Assembly: GCF_000516555.1 (NCBI RefSeq)
Contig: NZ_AZSJ01000003.1
Coordinates: 34,218 to 91,267 of the forward strand
Length of the DNA: 57,050 nt
From: Afipia sp. P52-10
GTDB lineage: Bacteria; Pseudomonadota; Alphaproteobacteria; Rhizobiales; Xanthobacteraceae
Reading direction: 5' to 3'
Position 1 is the stretch's first letter; every line of letters begins with the position of its first letter. The position numbers and the translations under genes were made by a program. Below, one piece after another: positions 45,338 to 53,645 of this stretch. The notes under the pieces were generated by a model. That model searched no databases, was not told the DNA's origin, and saw only the letters and a list, made by a program, of their open reading frames with translations.

Positions 45338-45373
45338 AACGGGACCGGCGCGGTCGCCCGCACCGATCCCGTT
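45338..45373 (-). terminator. 16-bp hairpin with GCGA tetraloop after the first DUF1236 gene
   Basis: On the minus strand AACGGGATCGGTGCGG pairs with CCGCGCCGGTCCCGTT (two G-U wobbles), closed by GCGA, a GNRA tetraloop. It lies 43 bp downstream of the stop at 45416. No U-run follows, so it is a terminator-like or 3'-end-protecting structure. Confidence 0.55.
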
Positions 45374-45415
45374 CTCTGCGTCGCCTTGGGGTTTCCGGCC
45401 GCCTATGCGATGGGC

Positions 45416-45805
45416 TTACTCTTCAATGACATGGACGATCTTGCGCGAGCGCGGCTCGACGATCACCCGCTGGTCATTGACGACCGCGTAGCGGTAGTTC
45501 GGATAATCACGGACCGAGTACAGCCGCACCGACGCCGGCAGGCGCTCGCCGACGACGATCTCCTCGCGCACGGTGACCGGATGCGCCGGCGCGCCGCGCA
45601 CCGACATGATCACCGCCTCAGGAATGGCCGCAGCCGTCCCGACCGCCGCGCCAACCGTGCCGCCGACGATCGCGCCGGCCGGACCGAGCACCTGACCGCC
45701 AGCCGCCGCACCATCATTGACACCACGCTCAATCGTCGTCTGCGCGCTCGCCATCGTCGGAAGCGTGGCAACCGCGGTCGCAAGCATGAGCAGTCTGATC
45801 TTCAT
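45416..45805 (-). CDS. DUF1236 domain periplasmic protein (paralog 1)
   Basis: A 129-residue exported protein with a signal peptide (LLMLATAVATLPTMASAQ), a glycine/alanine-rich segment (GPAGAIVGGTVGAAVGTAAA) and the C-terminal DUF1236 module ERLPASVRLYSVRDYPNYRYAVVNDQRVIVEPRSRKIVHVIE. Its function is unknown; such small proteins are common in Bradyrhizobium relatives. The start at 45803-45805 is favoured by GGAG with a 7-bp spacing. A paralog lies 268 bp upstream on the same strand. Confidence 0.85.
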   Translation of the reverse strand: MKIRLLMLATAVATLPTMASAQTTIERGVNDGAAAGGQVLGPAGAIVGGTVGAAVGTAAAIPEAVIMSVRGAPAHPVTVREEIVVGERLPASVRLYSVRDYPNYRYAVVNDQRVIVEPRSRKIVHVIEE

Positions 45806-46038
45806 CGTCATTCTCCAGCATGAACACAATCAGACCAGACAACCAAAGAGGGACGGCGCCCGTTCCGCCGCCAATTGCGGTTTCATCGTGATGACGGCGG
45901 CATCTTCGCGGCAGCGGAACCTTGAAACACGTGGCGACGATGATCGCCTCGCCGCGTGGACGCGTCGCGCATGATCATCGCAGCGGGAATCATTGCACTG
46001 GCGTCGGGGCTTCCCCGATCGCGTCTGGCTCTTTGCTC

Positions 46039-46067
46039 CGTCGGCGCGCTCAGCCGCCGCGCCGACG
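46039..46067 (-). terminator. Hairpin after the second DUF1236 gene
   Basis: Perfect 10-bp arms CGTCGGCGCG / CGCGCCGACG with a 9-base loop, starting 7 bp after the stop codon. No U-run is visible. Confidence 0.5.
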
Positions 46068-46073
46068 TGCCTC

Positions 46074-46454
46074 TCATTGAACGATCTGCATGATCTTGCG
46101 CGAATGCGGATCGACGATCATCCGCTGATCGTTGACGACCGCAAAGCGATACTTCGGATAGTCATGGACCGCATGCAGATGAACCGCTTTCGGCAGTCGT
46201 TCGCCCGGCGCGATCTGCTGGTTGACGCTGATCGAGCGCACGTGCGAGCCACGCACCTGATTGAGCACCGCATCGGGGATCGTCGCCTGCGCAGGCGTCG
46301 GCGTGACCGCCGAGCCGATCGTGTGCCCGGTCTCATCGACCGGATTGTCCATGATCGGCGCCGGCGCAGTGCCGTTTCGCATCGTCGCCTGAGCGCTCGC
46401 GACCGCAGGAATCGCCGCAACCATTGCGGCTAGTACAATCGTTTTGATCGTCAT
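46074..46454 (-). CDS. DUF1236 domain periplasmic protein (paralog 2)
   Basis: A 126-residue exported protein. Signal peptide TIVLAAMVAAIPAVASAQ, a short linker, then the DUF1236 module GERLPKAVHLHAVHDYPKYRFAVVNDQRMIVDPHSRKIMQIVQ, which aligns residue for residue with paralog 1 (YRYAVVNDQR versus YRFAVVNDQR). The linker lacks the Gly/Ala-rich stretch of paralog 1. GGGAG lies about 9 bp before the ATG at 46452-46454. A tandem duplication is the simplest origin; each copy has its own hairpin 3' end. Confidence 0.85.
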   Translation of the reverse strand: MTIKTIVLAAMVAAIPAVASAQATMRNGTAPAPIMDNPVDETGHTIGSAVTPTPAQATIPDAVLNQVRGSHVRSISVNQQIAPGERLPKAVHLHAVHDYPKYRFAVVNDQRMIVDPHSRKIMQIVQ

Positions 46455-46678
46455 GGGTGTTTCTCCCGTCGTCCAGCCGCCGAAGCCCACAACCGAAGGT
46501 CGATCAGCCGGGTTCCCGCATCACCGGAAGTTCATTGCCGGCGACGTCGCGAATGGAACCGCAGCTTGCGCCATCGCAGCATCGATATCCGCGCATTGCT
46601 TGAATGCAGCGCCACACTTCCGTCACAGCGCGGTATTTGTCAGAACGCCACCACCTTGGATCTGAGAATTTGAGCGAG

Positions 46679-46897
46679 ATGGCGTCGGAGCAGGATCGGG
46701 AGACGTTCGACAAGCTGAAGCCACGGCTGCAGCAGGTGGAGTTCAATCATTTGAAGACGCGGCTCGACGCGGTGCAGCTCGAGCGCACGGTCGCGGCGCT
46801 GCATCAGACGCTGCCGGAAGAAAAAGCCAGCGAGGCGGAAGCAACGCTGCGTCGCATGTACGAGCGCGCCAAACGCTGGGAAACACCTAACGCTTGA
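46679..46897 (+). CDS. 72-residue helical protein, unknown function
   Basis: A small, highly charged, probably all-helical protein: MASEQDRETFDKLKPRLQQVEFNH..., continuing with leucine-spaced heptads (LKTRLDAVQLERTVAALHQTL) and ending RRMYERAKRWETPNA. No family is recognised. The ATG at 46679 with GAGCGAG upstream is preferred to an earlier in-frame start at 46604, whose residues look non-coding. It stands alone between the DUF1236 and PRC-barrel genes. Confidence 0.55.
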   Translation: MASEQDRETFDKLKPRLQQVEFNHLKTRLDAVQLERTVAALHQTLPEEKASEAEATLRRMYERAKRWETPNA

Positions 46898-47007
46898 TGA
46901 TGCGGCGAGCTAAGACCGCATCATCTCCCGTATCTGCCTTGCTCTCGCCTTGACGCAGCGCGTCGATCGACGCGTGCCTCGATGAGCGACCAGCCGCGGC
47001 CGTCGGA

Positions 47008-47385
47008 TCAGAAGCCCCAATACGGCGGAACGTTGTAATAGCCGTATAGCCGCGCCTCATCGGTGCGATCGCCGAAGTCGAACTCCGAGTTCTCGTCGGA
47101 GGCCGGTGCCTTGCGCAGCACCTCGTCGCCGATGTCCAGCTCGTAGGCGTCGAGCTCGACGTTGTAGTTCAGCAGCGACCAGGGGATCGGCAGATGCTTG
47201 TGGCCGATGCCGAGGAATCCGCCAAAGCTGAGAACCGCATAGGCCACCTTGCCGGATACCTTGTCGATCATCAGCCGCTCGATCGAACCGATCTTCTCGC
47301 CCTTCGGCCGTCTCACGGCCGTCCCCTCGACCCGATCGCTGGCGATCAGGCTGTGTTTCTTGCGTGTCATCGTCTCCGTCACCAT
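47008..47385 (-). CDS. PRC-barrel domain protein (cytoplasmic form)
   Basis: A 125-residue protein with one PRC-barrel domain: SDRVEGTAVRRPKGEKIGSIERLMIDKVSGKVAYAVLSFGGFLGIGHKHLPIPWSLL is the recognisable core, followed by an acidic linker and an aromatic tail (YGYYNVPPYWGF). PRC-barrel proteins bind RNA, the photosynthetic reaction centre H subunit interface or other proteins; this small stand-alone type is often stress-related in rhizobia. There is no signal peptide. The start at 47383-47385 has AGGGAG upstream. Downstream neighbour of a second, exported PRC-barrel protein. Confidence 0.87.
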   Translation of the reverse strand: MVTETMTRKKHSLIASDRVEGTAVRRPKGEKIGSIERLMIDKVSGKVAYAVLSFGGFLGIGHKHLPIPWSLLNYNVELDAYELDIGDEVLRKAPASDENSEFDFGDRTDEARLYGYYNVPPYWGF

Positions 47386-47527
47386 GACAAGTCTCCCTCT
47401 CCTGCTTGCTGTTCGCGAAACCCGACTCACCGGCGTTCCGAACAGTGCCTCCTCCCGAAACAAACCGGCGGCAGGAACAAAAGTTCCCGCCGCCGGAGCC
47501 TCAGCCCATCTAACAATCCGCCTGGCC

Positions 47528-47591
47528 AGTGTCCTTCATCAAATCCGGAGTTCGCTTCGAGCGTGCTGCATCGCGAACTTCGGAGGACACT
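47528..47591 (-). terminator. Two-tier inverted repeat after the exported PRC-barrel gene
   Basis: Outer arms AGTGTCCT (47528-47535) / AGGACACT (47584-47591) and inner arms TCCGGAGTTCGC / GCGAACTTCGGA (one wobble-type mismatch). The outer right arm overlaps the stop codon of the gene at 47590. Likely a transcript 3' end structure; no U-run. Confidence 0.5.
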
Positions 47592-48123
47592 AGTTCGCGT
47601 ACTTGAACTGCGGCATCGCCTTCAGCTGATCCTTGGTCATGCTCAGCTTGGCATGGTCAGGATTGACGCTCGGCTTCGACGCAGTGGTCGTGCCGCCCGG
47701 CGCCGTCGATGTCGAGCCGACCGTGCCGGAATTGCCCGAAGCCGGCGGCGACGTGTTCGAACTGGTCGAGCTGGTCCGCATCGGCTCCTTTACGAACTTC
47801 AGCTGATCGAAGTTGACGGCAATGTTGCTCTCGCCGAGCCCCAGGAAGCCGCCGACACCGATCACCGCCTTCTCGATCTTGCCGTTCGAGTCGGTCAACA
47901 GATCGTTGATCGCGCCGAGACGCTCATCGGCGTCATTGTAAACATAGAGGCCGATCACCTTGGACGCACGCCACTCATTCGCAGTCTGCTCCTGCACCGG
48001 GGTCGCCGTTGTTTCCGCGCGCGGAGTCGATGACGACTGTGATGGAGCCGGCGCCTGCGCCAGAGCCGTTCCGGAAAGAAGTGCGGTTGCGACCAGGCCG
48101 GTCGCCAATTGCTTCGCGAGCAT
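47590..48123 (-). CDS. Exported PRC-barrel domain protein
   Basis: A 177-residue protein with a signal peptide (LATGLVATALLSGTALAQ), a Ser/Thr/Pro-rich linker, one PRC-barrel domain (SKVIGLYVYNDADERLGAINDLLTDSNGKIEKAVIGVGGFLGLGESNIAVNFDQL) and a second low-complexity Ser/Thr/Gly stretch before a lysine-rich end (LSMTKDQLKAMPQFKYAN). Probably periplasmic. The ATG at 48121-48123 has GGAGG about 8 bp upstream. It is divergent from the hydantoinase operon across 259 bp. Confidence 0.87.
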   Translation of the reverse strand: MLAKQLATGLVATALLSGTALAQAPAPSQSSSTPRAETTATPVQEQTANEWRASKVIGLYVYNDADERLGAINDLLTDSNGKIEKAVIGVGGFLGLGESNIAVNFDQLKFVKEPMRTSSTSSNTSPPASGNSGTVGSTSTAPGGTTTASKPSVNPDHAKLSMTKDQLKAMPQFKYAN

Positions 48124-48382
48124 GTGTTGTCCTCCACGAGATGTTGTATGCGATGAACGCGCAACGATTGATCGCGTTCCGGTTCGCAAACACGAAAGCG
48201 ACATCATGACAGGCGAGGAACTTTTGCCTGTTTCGCGAACGTCAACCCCGATGAGACGTCGCGTTCGCCGTGTCCGCGGACGAACATCGCGTTCGACCGC
48301 AAGCGCAACGCCCGATTGGCTTTCGTCAAGATTGCTGTCATTTTGGGAACCGGAGACACCTCAGGGCAACGATCTGTCAACC

Positions 48383-50062
48383 ATGTCTAGCAGCGTCGAT
48401 CCGATCACCCGCGCCGTCATCCAGCATCGCCTCGGCGCCATCGTCGCCGAGATGGGCGAAGCGATGCTGCGCACATCCTATTCGCAGATCCTCAACTCCA
48501 GCCGCGACTTCTCGCTCGCGATCTGCGACACCCGCAGCCGGCTGATCGCCCAGGCCGATCACATCCCGGTGCATGTCGGCGCGCTGCCATGGGCGACGCG
48601 CGCGGTCGAGGAAAGCGTGCGCGGCGTGCAGCCGGGCGACGTCATCCTGATGAACGATCCCTACCATGGCGGCAGCCACCTGCCGGACGTCACCGCGTTC
48701 GTGCCGGTGTTCAATGGCGACGCGCGGCTGTTCTGGACCATCGTGCGCGCGCATCAAAGCGACATCGGCGGCGCGACCCACGGCGGCTATAATCCGACCG
48801 CGACGGAAATCTACCAGGAAGGCCTACGCATCCCGCCGATCAAGCTCTACGAGCGGGGACGCTTGCGCGAAGACCTGCTCGACATGATCGCGCTGAACAT
48901 CCGCAACCCGCGCGATTTCCGCGGCGATCTCGCGGCCATGGTGGGGGCGGCGCATCTCGGCGAACGGCGGCTGACGAAGCTGTTCGGCGAATTCGACGCG
49001 GCCACCGTCCAGCAGGCGATCGAAGACATCCTCGATACATCCGAGCAGCGGACCCGCGCCATCGTCGCGAGCTGGAAGGACGGCGTCTTCCATGGCGAGG
49101 CGGTGCTGGACGACGACGGCCGCGGCCATGACGACATCGGTATCAAAGCCCAGGTGACGAAGCGCGGCAGCGACATCGAGGTCGATCTCACCGCCTCCGA
49201 TCCGCAGACGACGAGCTTCGTCAACTCCTCGCACGCCAACATGCAGGCGGCGGTGGCGATGGCGTTCGCCTACCTGATCGATCCCGACATTCCGAAGAAC
49301 TCCGGCGCGCTGCGGCCGCTCAAGGTGGTGGCCAAGCAAGGCACCATCGTCTGGGCCGATCCCGGCCGGCCGGTGACGCTCTGCACCAGCCATCCGTCGA
49401 ACGAGATCGTCGAGGCGATCGTCAAGGCGATGGCCGCTGCCTGCCCCGCGCGCGTGATGGGCGGCTGGGGCCGCCGCTTCCGCATCGCCATCCAGGGCGA
49501 GAACCCGCGCAGTGGACGCGGCTTCATCTGGCACATGTTTCACGCACGCCCCGGCGGCGGCGCCAGCGCCGACGGCGACGGCTGGTCGTCGATCGGCGAA
49601 TGGCACACCGCCGGCGGCATCAAGTTCGGCAGCGTCGAGATCGCCGAGGTCCGCTTTCCGCTGCACTTCCGGCGACACGAATTCCGCCCCGACTCCGGCG
49701 GGCGCGGCGAACATCGTGGCGGGCTTGGCTGCAACCTCGATCTCGTGGTCGAGACGGAAACGGAGGCGCGGGCCAACACCGCGGGCGACGGCGCACGCCA
49801 TGGTGCCTGCGGCATGCTCGGCGGCGAGGACGGCCAGCCGCATGACTATCGTCTGATCTCGGCAGGCAAGCCGGAACGCGTGCTCAAGACCAAAGAGGTC
49901 GGCATCGTCATCGCACCAGGCGACGTGCTGCAGGTCCGCTCCGGCGGCGGTGGCGGCTGGGGCGATCCGGCGAAACGCAGCGCGCAGGCGCATGCCCGCG
50001 ATCTCGAACAAGGGCTCGTCACGATGCCGACGCAGACCGCGCCGAACAGCGGAGCGCGCTGA
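48383..50062 (+). CDS. hyuB: Hydantoinase B/oxoprolinase-family protein
   Basis: A 559-residue HyuB/AcxB-type subunit. Conserved segments: MGEAMLRTSYSQILNSSRDFSLAICD near residue 20, MNDPYHGGSHLPDVTAFVPVF, and the C-terminal RSGGGGGWGDPAKR. With its A partner it forms ATP-dependent N-methylhydantoinase, 5-oxoprolinase or acetone-carboxylase-like enzymes. The ATG at 48383 is chosen because sequence upstream lies in the divergent promoter region; its stop overlaps the hyuA start (TGATG), so the two subunits are translationally coupled. No third small subunit (AcxC) follows, which argues against acetone carboxylase. Confidence 0.92.
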   Translation: MSSSVDPITRAVIQHRLGAIVAEMGEAMLRTSYSQILNSSRDFSLAICDTRSRLIAQADHIPVHVGALPWATRAVEESVRGVQPGDVILMNDPYHGGSHLPDVTAFVPVFNGDARLFWTIVRAHQSDIGGATHGGYNPTATEIYQEGLRIPPIKLYERGRLREDLLDMIALNIRNPRDFRGDLAAMVGAAHLGERRLTKLFGEFDAATVQQAIEDILDTSEQRTRAIVASWKDGVFHGEAVLDDDGRGHDDIGIKAQVTKRGSDIEVDLTASDPQTTSFVNSSHANMQAAVAMAFAYLIDPDIPKNSGALRPLKVVAKQGTIVWADPGRPVTLCTSHPSNEIVEAIVKAMAAACPARVMGGWGRRFRIAIQGENPRSGRGFIWHMFHARPGGGASADGDGWSSIGEWHTAGGIKFGSVEIAEVRFPLHFRRHEFRPDSGGRGEHRGGLGCNLDLVVETETEARANTAGDGARHGACGMLGGEDGQPHDYRLISAGKPERVLKTKEVGIVIAPGDVLQVRSGGGGGWGDPAKRSAQAHARDLEQGLVTMPTQTAPNSGAR

Positions 50063-52128
50063 TGCCGTTCGTGATCGGGATCGACGTCGGCGGCACCTTC
50101 ACCGATCTCGTCGCCATTGACGAGACGGGCAACACCGTGTTCGCGAAATCGCCCTCGACGCCGCAGGACCAGTCGGTTGGCGTGCTGAACGGCCTCGACG
50201 AGCTGGCGCGACGGCTCGGCGTTGCCCGCAAGGACATGCTGGCGCAGACCGCGCGCATCGTGCATGGCGCCACCGTCGCCACCAACGCCCTGCTGGAGCG
50301 CAAGGGCGCAAGAGTGGCGCTGCTCACCACCGAAGGCCATCGCGACGTGCTGGAAATGCGCGAGGGCTTGAAGGGCAACCGCTACGATCTGCGCACGCCG
50401 CCGCCGGAGCCGCTGGTGCCACGGCAGCTTCGCCTCGGCGTGCGCGAGCGGCTGCGAGCGGACGGCACGGTGCAGACGCCGCTGGATGACGCCTCACTTG
50501 CGCAGGCGATCGAAACCGCCCGGCAGTCCGGCGCGGCCGCCGTGGCGATCTGCTACCTGCACGCGTATCGCAACCCGGCGCATGAGATCGCCACCGAAGA
50601 ACGGCTGCGGCGGGCGCTGCCGAACGTTTTCATTACCCGCTCCAGCGATGTGCTGCCGCAGATCAAGGAGTTCGAGCGGGTCTCGACCACCGTGGTCAAC
50701 GCCTATGTCGGACCGGCCGTGCATCGCTACCTCACGAGCCTCAGCACACGGCTGGGCGAGGCAGGCCTTCGCGGCAGCCTGTTCGTGATCCTCTCGCATG
50801 GCGGCATGGCGCCGCTGGAGGAAGCCGCCCGGCTTGCGGCGGCGACCGTGCTGTCCGGCCCGGCAGGCGGCGTCGCGGGCGCACGCCGCTGTGCGACGCT
50901 GCTCGGCGTGCCGGACCTGATCCCGTTCGACATGGGCGGCACCTCGACCGACATCTCGCTGATCGCCGGCGGCGAGGCCTCGCTCTCCGCCGAACGCGGG
51001 CTCGCCGGCGAACGGATCGCGCTGCGCAGCCTCGACATCGCCAGCATCGGCGCCGGTGGCGGCTCGATCGCCCGCGCCGACGCGTCCGGCACATTCGAGG
51101 TCGGCCCCGAGAGCGCGGGCGCGGTGCCTGGCCCCGCCTGCTACGGCAATAGTGGCCGCTTCGCCACCGTCACCGACGCCAACCTGCTGCTCGGCTATCT
51201 CGATGCCGACAGCTTTCTCGGCGGCACCCGCAAACTCGACAGGGCAGCCGCGGAAGCCGCCGCCGACCGCGTTGCCGCGACGCTGAAGCTCTCGCGCGAG
51301 GAGACCGCAGCCGGCATCTACCGGCTGATCAACCTGAAGATGGCGGACGGCATCCGCCTGATGACGCTGCGGCGCGGCGTCGATCCCCGGCGGTTCGCGC
51401 TGCTGAGCTTCGGCGGCGCCGCCGGCCTACACGCGGTGGAGGTCGCGCGCGAGCTGGAGATTCCGCGGGTGATCGTGCCGACGGTGGCCTCAGTGCTGTC
51501 GGCGTGGGGCATGCTCGCCACCGACCTGCGCTACGAGCTCAGCCGCACGCATATCGGCGACGGCGCCATCGTCGATGACGCGGCCATGCGCGCCGTATTC
51601 GGCGAACTGGAAACGCGGGCGATGGCCCGGCTGCGCACCTGGTTCGACGGGCCGGCGCGCATCGAGCGCTCTGCCGAAATGCGCTATGGCGAGCAGATTT
51701 TCGAGATCGACGTGCCGCTGACTACACTCGATTGGGAGGCGCCGAACCTGATCGGCCGCATCCATGAGGAATTCCACCGGCGCCATGAGGAGCTTTATAC
51801 CTACGCCTCGCGCGACCAGGAGGTGGTGTTCGTCAACGCCCGCGCGGCAGCGGTCGGCAGCGTGCAGGCATCCGAACCCGCACCGCGCCGCACCGACAAC
51901 ACGCTTCCGCAGCCGAACATGGCCGCGCAACCGAAGACCACGCGACCGGCCTGGTTCGGCGGCTGGCGGGATGCGGCCGTCTACGACATCGCCAGCCTGA
52001 CGCCCGGCACGACATTGACCGGCCCCGCTATCCTCGAAGCCGAAACGACCACGGTGATCGCCGGAGACGGCGACGAGGTCAGCGTCAATCGCCAGGGCTG
52101 GCTGGATATCCGCCTGAGCCGGCGCTGA
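50062..52128 (+). CDS. hyuA: Hydantoinase A/oxoprolinase-family protein
   Basis: A 688-residue ATP-hydrolysing subunit of the hydantoinase/oxoprolinase family. It begins with the actin-like phosphate-binding loop IGIDVGGTFTDLVAID, has HGATVATNALLERKGARVALLTTEGHRD, FDMGGTSTDISLIAGGE and IGAGGGSIARADASG. Substrates in the family are cyclic amides (hydantoins, 5-oxoproline) or ketones; here the absence of a carboxylase gamma subunit and the neighbouring amide-acting genes favour a cyclic amide. Start overlaps the hyuB stop. Confidence 0.93.
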   Translation: MPFVIGIDVGGTFTDLVAIDETGNTVFAKSPSTPQDQSVGVLNGLDELARRLGVARKDMLAQTARIVHGATVATNALLERKGARVALLTTEGHRDVLEMREGLKGNRYDLRTPPPEPLVPRQLRLGVRERLRADGTVQTPLDDASLAQAIETARQSGAAAVAICYLHAYRNPAHEIATEERLRRALPNVFITRSSDVLPQIKEFERVSTTVVNAYVGPAVHRYLTSLSTRLGEAGLRGSLFVILSHGGMAPLEEAARLAAATVLSGPAGGVAGARRCATLLGVPDLIPFDMGGTSTDISLIAGGEASLSAERGLAGERIALRSLDIASIGAGGGSIARADASGTFEVGPESAGAVPGPACYGNSGRFATVTDANLLLGYLDADSFLGGTRKLDRAAAEAAADRVAATLKLSREETAAGIYRLINLKMADGIRLMTLRRGVDPRRFALLSFGGAAGLHAVEVARELEIPRVIVPTVASVLSAWGMLATDLRYELSRTHIGDGAIVDDAAMRAVFGELETRAMARLRTWFDGPARIERSAEMRYGEQIFEIDVPLTTLDWEAPNLIGRIHEEFHRRHEELYTYASRDQEVVFVNARAAAVGSVQASEPAPRRTDNTLPQPNMAAQPKTTRPAWFGGWRDAAVYDIASLTPGTTLTGPAILEAETTTVIAGDGDEVSVNRQGWLDIRLSRR

Positions 52129-52303
52129 CGCCAGCGCCCTCCAAGAACTCGTTCCGGGTCTGCTTGTGCAATGCGCCAATTCGTAATTCGCGCAAGCCCA
52201 CGGCCGATATGCATGGAAACGTTCTCGCTCCCGCATGGACGACGACGCGGCGTCGGCTAAGATGACTCTGACGCCAACAATCAAAACATGACGAGGGAAC
52301 GCG

Positions 52304-53512
52304 ATGAAATTCGGGATATTCTACGAATTGCAACTCCCCAAGCCGTGGGGGCCGAATGACGAACTCAACCTGTATCAGAACGCGCTGAACCAGGTCGAGC
52401 TCGCCGACAAGCTCGGCTACGACTATGCCTGGGAGGTCGAGCATCACTTCCTCGACGAGTATTCGCACTCGCCGCAGCCGGAGGTCTTCCTCGCCGCCGC
52501 CAGCCAGCGCACCAAGCGCATCCGCATGGGCCACGGCATCATCCAGCTCACCACCAACCATCCCGCCCGCGTCGCCGAGAAGGTCGCCTGCCTCGACCTC
52601 GTCTCCAACGGCCGCGTGGAGTTCGGCATGGGCGAATCCGGCAGCGTGCAGGAGCTCGCGCCGTTCGGCATCGACATGGCGCAGAAGCGCGAGATCTGGG
52701 AAGACGCCGTGAAGTGCATCATCCCGATGTTCACCAAGGAAGGCTGGCAGTATGACGGCCCGTACTTCAAGTTTCCCCTGCGCAACGTAACACCGAAGCC
52801 GGTCCAGAAGCCGCACCCGCCGCTGTGGGTCGCCTGCTCGCAGCTCGAGACCATCGAAATGGCGGGACGGCGCGGCATCGGCGCGCTGGGCTTCCAGTTC
52901 CTCACCTCGGAAATGGCGCATGCGTGGGTCCACGCCTACTACAACGCGTTCACCAAACGGCAGGAGAAGCTCGCGGACTATCAGACCAACCCGAACATCG
53001 CGATGGTCTCCTACTTCATGTGCGCGGAGACCGACGAGGAAGCACGCCGCCGCGCCGACGGGGTCACCTTCTTCCAGTTCGCTCTCGCCTACTACTCCGG
53101 CTCGCGCAACCGCGAACGCGCGGCGCCGGGCACGGTCTCGATGTGGGACGAGTACAACAAGTGGAAGAAGGAGAATCCGGAAGCCCACCAGCGCGCCCTG
53201 CGCGGCGGCCTGATCGGCTCGCCCGAGACGATCCGCAACAAGCTGAAGAAGTTCGAGACCTCGCGGGTCGACAGCATCATCCTGCTCAACCAGGCCGGCA
53301 AGAACACCCACGAGCACATCTGCGAGTCGCTCGAACTGTTCGCCAAGGAGGTGATGCCGGAATTCCACGCCAAGGAGCCGGAGCATCAGGCCTGGAAGCA
53401 GAAGGTGCTGAATCGCGAGATCGAGCTGGAAGAGATCGACGTGACACCGCACATGACGCGGCAAGGCGTCGGCAAGGGCGTCACCATCGACAAGCTGGTG
53501 GCGAACGGCTGA
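52304..53512 (+). CDS. LLM-class flavin-dependent monooxygenase
   Basis: A 402-residue luciferase-like TIM-barrel oxidoreductase using reduced flavin and oxygen. It begins MKFGIFYELQLPKPWG, with DKLGYDYAWEVEHHFLDEYSHSPQPEVFLAAASQRTKRIRMGHGI, the canonical (E-x-H-H) and (G-x-G) flavin-site segments. The family oxidises or cleaves C-S, C-N and amide bonds or aldehydes, and includes RutA. A flavin reductase is not nearby. The ATG at 52304 has GAGGGAA upstream. It is 175 bp downstream of hyuA on the same strand, so co-expression is possible. Confidence 0.9.
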   Translation: MKFGIFYELQLPKPWGPNDELNLYQNALNQVELADKLGYDYAWEVEHHFLDEYSHSPQPEVFLAAASQRTKRIRMGHGIIQLTTNHPARVAEKVACLDLVSNGRVEFGMGESGSVQELAPFGIDMAQKREIWEDAVKCIIPMFTKEGWQYDGPYFKFPLRNVTPKPVQKPHPPLWVACSQLETIEMAGRRGIGALGFQFLTSEMAHAWVHAYYNAFTKRQEKLADYQTNPNIAMVSYFMCAETDEEARRRADGVTFFQFALAYYSGSRNRERAAPGTVSMWDEYNKWKKENPEAHQRALRGGLIGSPETIRNKLKKFETSRVDSIILLNQAGKNTHEHICESLELFAKEVMPEFHAKEPEHQAWKQKVLNREIELEEIDVTPHMTRQGVGKGVTIDKLVANG

Positions 53513-53532
53513 GCGGACTCGATCTAAACGCG

Positions 53533-53619
53533 GTCATTCCGGGGCGATGCGCAAGCATCGAACCCGGAATCTCGAGCGAGATTCCGGATCGCCGCAAGAT
53601 GCGCGGCGCCCGGAATGAC
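53533..53619. repeat. Paired ATTCCGGG hairpin element (compact copy)
   Basis: GTCATTCCGGGG-tip-AACCCGGAATC, joined by CTCGAGCGA, then GATTCCGG-tip-CCCGGAATGAC. The tips (GCGATGC/GCATCG and CGCCGC/GCGGCG) are self-complementary but differ from all other copies. It separates the convergent LLM and amidohydrolase genes. Confidence 0.85.
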
Positions 53620-53645
53620 GAGCGTGTTAGCGACCCTGTATCAAT

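Larger units (their letters stand above)
45048..45415. other. 368-bp intergenic region with CtrA-like and DnaA-like motifs
   Basis: No gene. It contains the CtrA-like box at 45093-45107, a TTATCCACA nonamer (DnaA-box consensus) near 45295-45303, and a 16-bp hairpin at 45338-45373. The first 120 bp next to 45048 are more A+T-rich than the surroundings. Confidence 0.55.

Noticed and set aside
48383-52128. Acetone carboxylase
   Set aside because: The two subunits are of the right family, but the small gamma subunit gene and the usual regulator are absent, so the hydantoinase/oxoprolinase reading is preferred.
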